Assembly: GCA_963932465.1 (NCBI GenBank) | Contig: OZ010800.1 | Location: 93,794,807-93,858,806, forward strand | DNA length: 64,000 bases | Direction: 5' to 3' | Origin: Maratus speciosus | Lineage: Eukaryota > Arthropoda > Arachnida > Araneae > Salticidae | The notes under the pieces: generated by a model | The model's input: the letters and a program-made list of their open reading frames with translations, nothing else | Told to the model about the DNA's origin: nothing | Databases searched by the model: none | Position numbers and translations under genes: made by a program | Shown: piece after piece, positions 58,743-64,000 of the stretch | How the letters are laid out: the number at the start of each line of letters is the position of its first letter | Position numbering within the stretch: position 1 is the first letter of the stretch

Positions 58743-60228
58743 CTGTTAATTAAAACTGCTCTGAAAATTACATGGTCAAATAAGATAAACAAAAACAACT
58801 AACAATATTAATCTCTTATTAAATATTAAATTTTGTACATAAAAAAATAATATCACTTGTTCCTGTAACATAATAATTTATTTCTAAACTCTCATTGATT
58901 AACAGAGAAATTCTCAATTTATTGAATTTTTTACTGAAAATTTATCGTTTGTTGCATTGTAGAGAATTAGTTCTGCTCTTAAACATAGAAGAATTATACC
59001 AATTGTTTAAGAAAATAATCATATCATTCCAAACTCATAATTGTAAAATATATATATGTTTTCAATTTACTTCTCAATCATTCCATAAAATCTTATTGAT
59101 TTACAGAAATGACTGGGAACAAAATCATTGACTACTTTTACATAACGTCATGAATGTCAAAAAGAAGTGTAATTAAAAATAAATTAGGGAAATATTTAAA
59201 AACATAAAATTAATTTGTCATTAGTTCCACCATCTCTGAATAATTACATATTAAATTCCTTCATTTCAAATTATGTTTTCATATTTTGTTATAATGACAG
59301 CAAACAAACATTAGTTACAATCTAGAATTAAGAAAAAATATTAAGAAAATATGTATCGTTACAAATATGGATTTATTGCTTGAAGTAATCATTTCTTTAT
59401 TAATTAGTAACATAAATTGAAATATCAATTTTGAAAAGAAAACAAGATTGTTTATTATAGCAAGTATTTTGCTAAACCATTAAAACTTTTAATACAAAAA
59501 ATAAACTTAAAACACATTTTTCAGTTAACTCTGAATTTTTTATTTATCAAAATTCATGCTACATCCAATAACATTATTATAAAATACTTCTATGTGTAAG
59601 ATTTTATTTTAAATTTATTTTTTTTATAAATGTAAACTTTAATATGAACTATCAATACTGAAGTTTAAAAAAAAAAATATTTTATAATTAACAGTTAAGT
59701 ATGAATTTTACCCAAATTAAAAATATGAAGGCAAATTTGGTTTATTCCACAGAACATAAGCAAAACAAATTATATATGTATTTACTTTTTTCAGGGGTAC
59801 CTTTTTTATTTAATAATTAGCACTGTTTAAACCAGCAATCTCAATAACAATGGTTTATAATTTAAATGACATTCACTTCAACGACTGCAAATTTCGTTAA
59901 AATGTCCTTATCATTGTCGACTAGTGACTATTTTTGTGAGAGGAAGGGGCACTAAACTGATGGTTGGAAATTTTTATAATTTTCTTATCATAAATATCCT
60001 AAGAAATATTTTCCTTGCGTAATGGAGTAATTTTCTGCTAATAAATAAGGCAAAGATTTCTTTTAAAGGAAAATGAATTGAAAAAATAAATTACAGACAC
60101 GTATTTAGTGCGCCAAATAAAGCCAGTCTCGAGTCCCCACTGGTACTTATTATTGTTATCTTTCCTTAGGATCCTTTAACAATTATTATGACTTTTATCA
60201 GTAATTTTCTTAAAAATCTACATTTATA
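58743..60228. other. AT-rich, nothing recognised
   Basis: No supported feature. The open frame at 58895-59131 is unrecognised. Confidence 0.5.
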
Positions 60229-60230
60229 TA

Positions 60231-61101
60231 CAAGGTGAGACTGAAAAGTAACGTGATTCACTCCTTCTTTCGAAAATGAGAACAACCCGACCCATGCACA
60301 TTATCATCTTCGGTATGTTACGTTAAAGTTCAGGGTCATTTGCAAAGTTTCTTGGTTAGTGCTTGATTGTGCAGTCGCTTAAACATAAGGGGTGGAAGTG
60401 CATTGCGTAATGGAGCAGAAAACGAATATGAAATTCTGTTTTTAAAATGTGTAAAACAGCTACAGAAACCTTGGAAATGCTTCGAAGTGTGTATGGCGAA
60501 GAAAAATTATCTCGCAAGACAGTATTTCAGTGGTTCAAGCGTTTCCATGAAGGTCACGAAAGCGTGAGGGATGAGCATCGCAGTGGAAGACCGGTGACGA
60601 GCAGGACCACGTGAAATGTTGAAAGAGATAGGAAGTTATTGCTGCAAGATCGCCGTTTGTCCGTCCGAATACTGGCGAACGAATTGCATCTTTCTCGCGA
60701 AATCGTCCGAACAATATTGATTTATAAGCATTTAGGTAAACGAAAACTTTGTGCGACGTTTGTCCCTCATTATTTAAGCGAAGAAAAAAAAAACATTTGC
60801 GAATGGACGCCTTATTCCCCTGATCTTGCACCATCAGACTTTTTCATTGTTCCACACTGAAATTGGCACTGAAGGGACAACGATTTTGAAACACCTCAGA
60901 CATTCAATCTGCTGTTACCAAGGAACTTAAAACAGTCTCAAAGGAGGACTTTTTCAAAAGTTTCCAGAATTGTATGAACGTTATCAAAAGTGAATTGTAG
61001 ACAGAGGGAACTACTTTGAACAACAGTGAGGTATTTATCTGCAGATATATAATGCAGTGATTACTATGACGTCATTCACCTTACTTTTCGGTGTCACCTT
61101 G
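60231..61101 (+). mobile_element. mariner transposon, internally deleted (871 bp)
   Basis: TA at 60229-60230 and 61102-61103 flank inverted ends. The left end reads CAAGGTGAGACTGAAAAGTA, and the right end, reversed, CAAGGTGACACCGAAAAGTA. Full-length mariners are about 1.3 kb; this copy lacks roughly 400 bp of the coding region. It cannot supply transposase itself but keeps both ends. Confidence 0.9.
60410..61029 (+). pseudogene. mariner transposase with frameshifts and a large internal deletion
   Basis: The likely start is the ATG at 60410 (MEQKTNMKFCF). An extra T shifts the frame, after which TATETLEMLRSVYGEEKLSR and VFQWFKRFHEGHESV (helix-turn-helix region) and SGRPVTSRT follow, then a stop. 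DRRLSVRILANELHLSREIV is the second DNA-binding motif. After SEEKKN the protein jumps directly to EWTPYSPDLAPSDFF, the block with the third catalytic Asp of DD34D. The segment with the first two Asp residues is deleted. Further shifts precede the C-terminal RG-NYFEQQ and stop (61027-61029). Inactive. Confidence 0.88.
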
Positions 61102-61103
61102 TA

Positions 61104-61864
61104 TTATTTTATATAATCAAGAATACCGAAAAAATCACCCCACTAATTATAAACATAAATTAAAAGTTTAAAATTTTTCTGTTCACCTGTATTTCGGAAA
61201 GGAAAAAGGGAAATATATTTGTTTAAATGTGTAATGAATTTAAATGTATAACATACACACCCATATTTTAAAATTACCATTTTTCCTATTTTAAAAGTGT
61301 TATTTTAAAATTATTATTCATGTACTATTTTCTTTTCATTTTTTAGAAAACGTTCGTATTATTTCACATTCTTTATTTGCTATATTTCTGTTTTATTTAT
61401 TATATGACACACATTCGTATAAATTAGTAAAGAAACATTGATTAAAATGATCGCAATGAAAGTTCTGCCTTTATAAGAGTTTTTAAAATACAAGTAAATA
61501 CAAAGTCTAAAATAACATAGAAAACAATTCAGATATACGAAAAACGTCGAATCTCACGAGATATGAGAAGCATATACTAACAAGTGAGTTTCAAGGGAGT
61601 CTTTTGTTTTTCTTGCTTTCCCAAAGTGTTTTGTTTCTTTATCAGTATATTTTATTTTCTGAAAAGTCTTCTAACAAAATGAATTTTCTTTCGACAGTCT
61701 AAGAATAAATTCATCTACCGTAAAAAGTTGTAAAATAAATAAAATTATATGTTATGCTTTTATTACGAATGGAAAGAACTTAAAACCATATAGTTATTAC
61801 GATGTACACACCACTCGTAAATAGATAGATATTTTTATAAATTAGTATAATTATGGACATATTT
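61104..61864. other. AT-rich, nothing recognised
   Basis: No supported feature. Confidence 0.5.
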
Positions 61865-61865
61865 A

Positions 61866-62036
61866 CAGGGCTGACACTGGCGAATATTTTTTATTCTGTT
61901 CGCTCCATTATTTTTGAAAAATACATTTTGTAGAATATTTCTGTTGCAAATGTTGTCAAAGAGTATGTAAAGAATTTTTGTTTTGAAAATTTGGTGCCAA
62001 ATAGAATTAAATAAATAGTCGCCGGTGGCAGCCCTG
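61866..62036. mobile_element. Short MITE, 171 bp
   Basis: The ends read CAGGGCTGACACTGGCGA on the left and, reversed, CAGGGCTGCCACCGGCGA on the right. The flanks are TATTTA on both sides, so the target duplication is TA or a 6-base TATTTA. The CAGGG start recalls hAT-type ends, but an 8-base duplication is not evident. A 70-codon minus-strand frame spans it by chance. Confidence 0.75.
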
Positions 62037-64000
62037 TATTTAGACACTGATTCTCTAAAGAATCGGTTTTGCGAAAAGAGAAAAGATTTACGGCCTACGT
62101 CTGTTAGATCATATAAAATAATTTAAAAAAGAAAATAAATTTCATCAAAATGTTTTGCTAACAGGACAAACAGTTGAGCTTCAAAGCATAGAAATTAAAC
62201 GTTCATAAAATGTTAGAAAATCACATGAAACGTTTCATTTATTTATTTCTGAACCTATTTTACTGAATGAATAAACCTGCAGTGCCAATTTTCGTTATGG
62301 TGGTAAAAGATCGTTGTTATTTCTGTATTATAAATTGCCTGTATTATAAATTTATAAATGTTTTCCTTGTGTATGGCAAAATTAAAGTAAGACGCATTTT
62401 TCACTTTTGTGGATAACTATTAAATAGAAATGTGATGTTTATGGAAGTTTCAACAACATTAGATGTATTTTTTTTTTCATTTTAGTGTTGTTTTTTATAA
62501 ATAATATTTAAAAAAAATGTTAAATTAATTTCGTAAAAATTTGATCCGTGCAACAAAATAAAAAATAGTGTATTCTTCTAATCTATGAAAGTAAGTATAC
62601 TATGTCCTATTTAAAATATATATATATTTATCTAACTGCGTATAATATGGTGCACCATTAATAGGCATGATGATATCACACGGCTAAATGGTGGAAGTAA
62701 ATTTTAGGAGTGTTGAATGTATTTTTTACTTTAACATCAAAACATTTTGTATGGTGATTATGCAAAGATTAAATTTTTTATACCATCCATTTCTTGCAAT
62801 GGATGAAAAGTATTATTAGATAACTATAAAAATTATACATTTTAAAAAAGATTAAAAAATACCTAAAAATAAGATATAGAAAAATAAGAGAATAGGATGT
62901 CTGTTCAAACCCATTGATGAACTTTGGATACTGAAATTCAACTACAAATGTTTCGTAATGACAAAATGCATTACATAGGGAAGCATGAATCCCCTATCGT
63001 AACTTTTTGAAATACTTTTGAAGATAGTTAGTGGTTTTCCACTAAGTTGAAACAATCTTCTTCCTCTGTAGCTTTATGTTCCTATTTTACTTTCTCCCAC
63101 CAATCCTTTGCTTCTGGAAAAATTGGCATACATTATTTTTTTAATTGCCCGTTATCTTTTTAAAATTGTTAAACTCTGTCCTATTAAAAGTGTAATGTTT
63201 GAAATTTTGCAATGGAATTGAGCTAAGTATGTTAATAATAAAATACGCTAAGTATGTTCCGTCACTAATTATGATTTTAGAAATAATGCTTTAACCACTA
63301 TTCCAATTAATTAATTTTGGTTCACAGATTCCGACAAACCCCATTTTTTATGGTATGTTAAATTGCAAGTGATCATCCATCAATATATTTTTCGGATGCA
63401 ATATTTCATGAAAAGGTTTGCGTATTGCTGTGTGTTCAATGTCATTTTTATTTTGTCTGGTAGATGCAACGTACGGCTGCCATATTTTCTCGGATTATTG
63501 TTTTAAAGCTCTTCATATGCATTTCTCAATTTGGTGAGAATTTCGACTTCGTATGAAATTCTTTAATCTCTCTGAAAACTACAGTGACGGGAGATATATG
63601 TATTTTAACTATGTTAATTGATATTGCAGGCATTCCTCTTGATTTACCCTCGAATTAAATTTATATAAAATTACAGCAAGACAGTTCTCTTGGATGATTA
63701 CGAATTTTCATTATTTCAAGAATTTATTCTATAAAATCTAAGCTACAATTGTTGCATTAAATTGTCGTCTGGAGTTATAAAATAATCTGACTAAACGATT
63801 CTTTTTATACAATTTTACATGTCTCTATATCAAAAATATATGTGTTACCTTCGTATAAGGATCTTTTAGTAAAATCCATTTCTATAAATAGGTATCTTTT
63901 AAAATAATTCAGATAGCTATTTAGTAGTCATTCAGATAGCTATTTAGTTTTTACTCATAATATAAAGATTTAAAAACTGTTTTACGTTTATTATTTTCTA
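62037..64000. other. AT-rich, nothing recognised
   Basis: This is ~2 kb with no convincing gene, repeat boundary or RNA. Only short, unrecognised open frames occur. Confidence 0.55.

Overview
The window looks like intergenic or intronic sequence from an AT-rich eukaryotic genome, most likely an arthropod. The evidence is strong AT richness by eye, abundant (AT)n and poly-A/T runs, and transposon families typical of arthropods: Tc1, mariner and maT-like elements, piggyBac-like TTAA elements, Helitrons and Helentron-like elements, an RTE-type LINE and a tRNA-derived SINE. I found no intact protein-coding gene, no conventional tRNA or rRNA gene and no CRISPR array. Nearly all short ORFs are chance readings of AT-rich or repeat DNA. 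I cannot name the species.

Layout. 0.5-3.2 kb: a long-TIR DNA element carrying a nested piggyBac-like MITE, then a dispersed repeat ending in a hairpin and a second long-TIR MITE. 5.1-8.2 kb: a dispersed 'GTGCGTTCGTA' element, a Helitron-like segment with internal ~600-bp repeats, and a palindrome made of two head-to-head tRNA-SINE copies. 9.0-12.4 kb: a MITE, a possible solo LTR, a GC-richer island of unknown origin, a degenerate tandem array and another MITE. 14.3-17.5 kb: a ~143-bp satellite-like array interrupted by a complete but mutated Tc1 element. 17.65-19.85 kb: a long-TIR element with a DUF4817-like transposase remnant, and another long-TIR element. 21.5-30.2 kb: a nested Helentron-like region with two arrays of ~322-bp monomers, one showing higher-order organisation.

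33.5-36.9 kb: a second 'GTGCGTTCGTA' copy, a Helitron and a piggyBac-like MITE. 37.5-44.8 kb: a diverged repeat family holding a piggyBac deletion derivative and a nearly complete but dead RTE LINE. 44.8-48.0 kb: a palindromic MITE, then a maT-like mariner split exactly by a second Helitron. 49.5-52.0 kb: a long inverted repeat with ~680-bp arms. 52.8-58.7 kb: a second palindromic MITE copy, short tandem repeats and a TTAA palindromic MITE. 60.2-62.0 kb: an internally deleted mariner and a 171-bp MITE. The remaining stretches are AT-rich without recognisable content.

There is no genetic system of cooperating genes here. The value of the window is its insertion history: several nested insertions can be ordered, and some have an empty-site reference within the window. 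I did not find convincing evidence of an undescribed functional system. The strongest candidates for novelty are the Helentron-like higher-order array, the SINE palindrome and the long inverted repeat.
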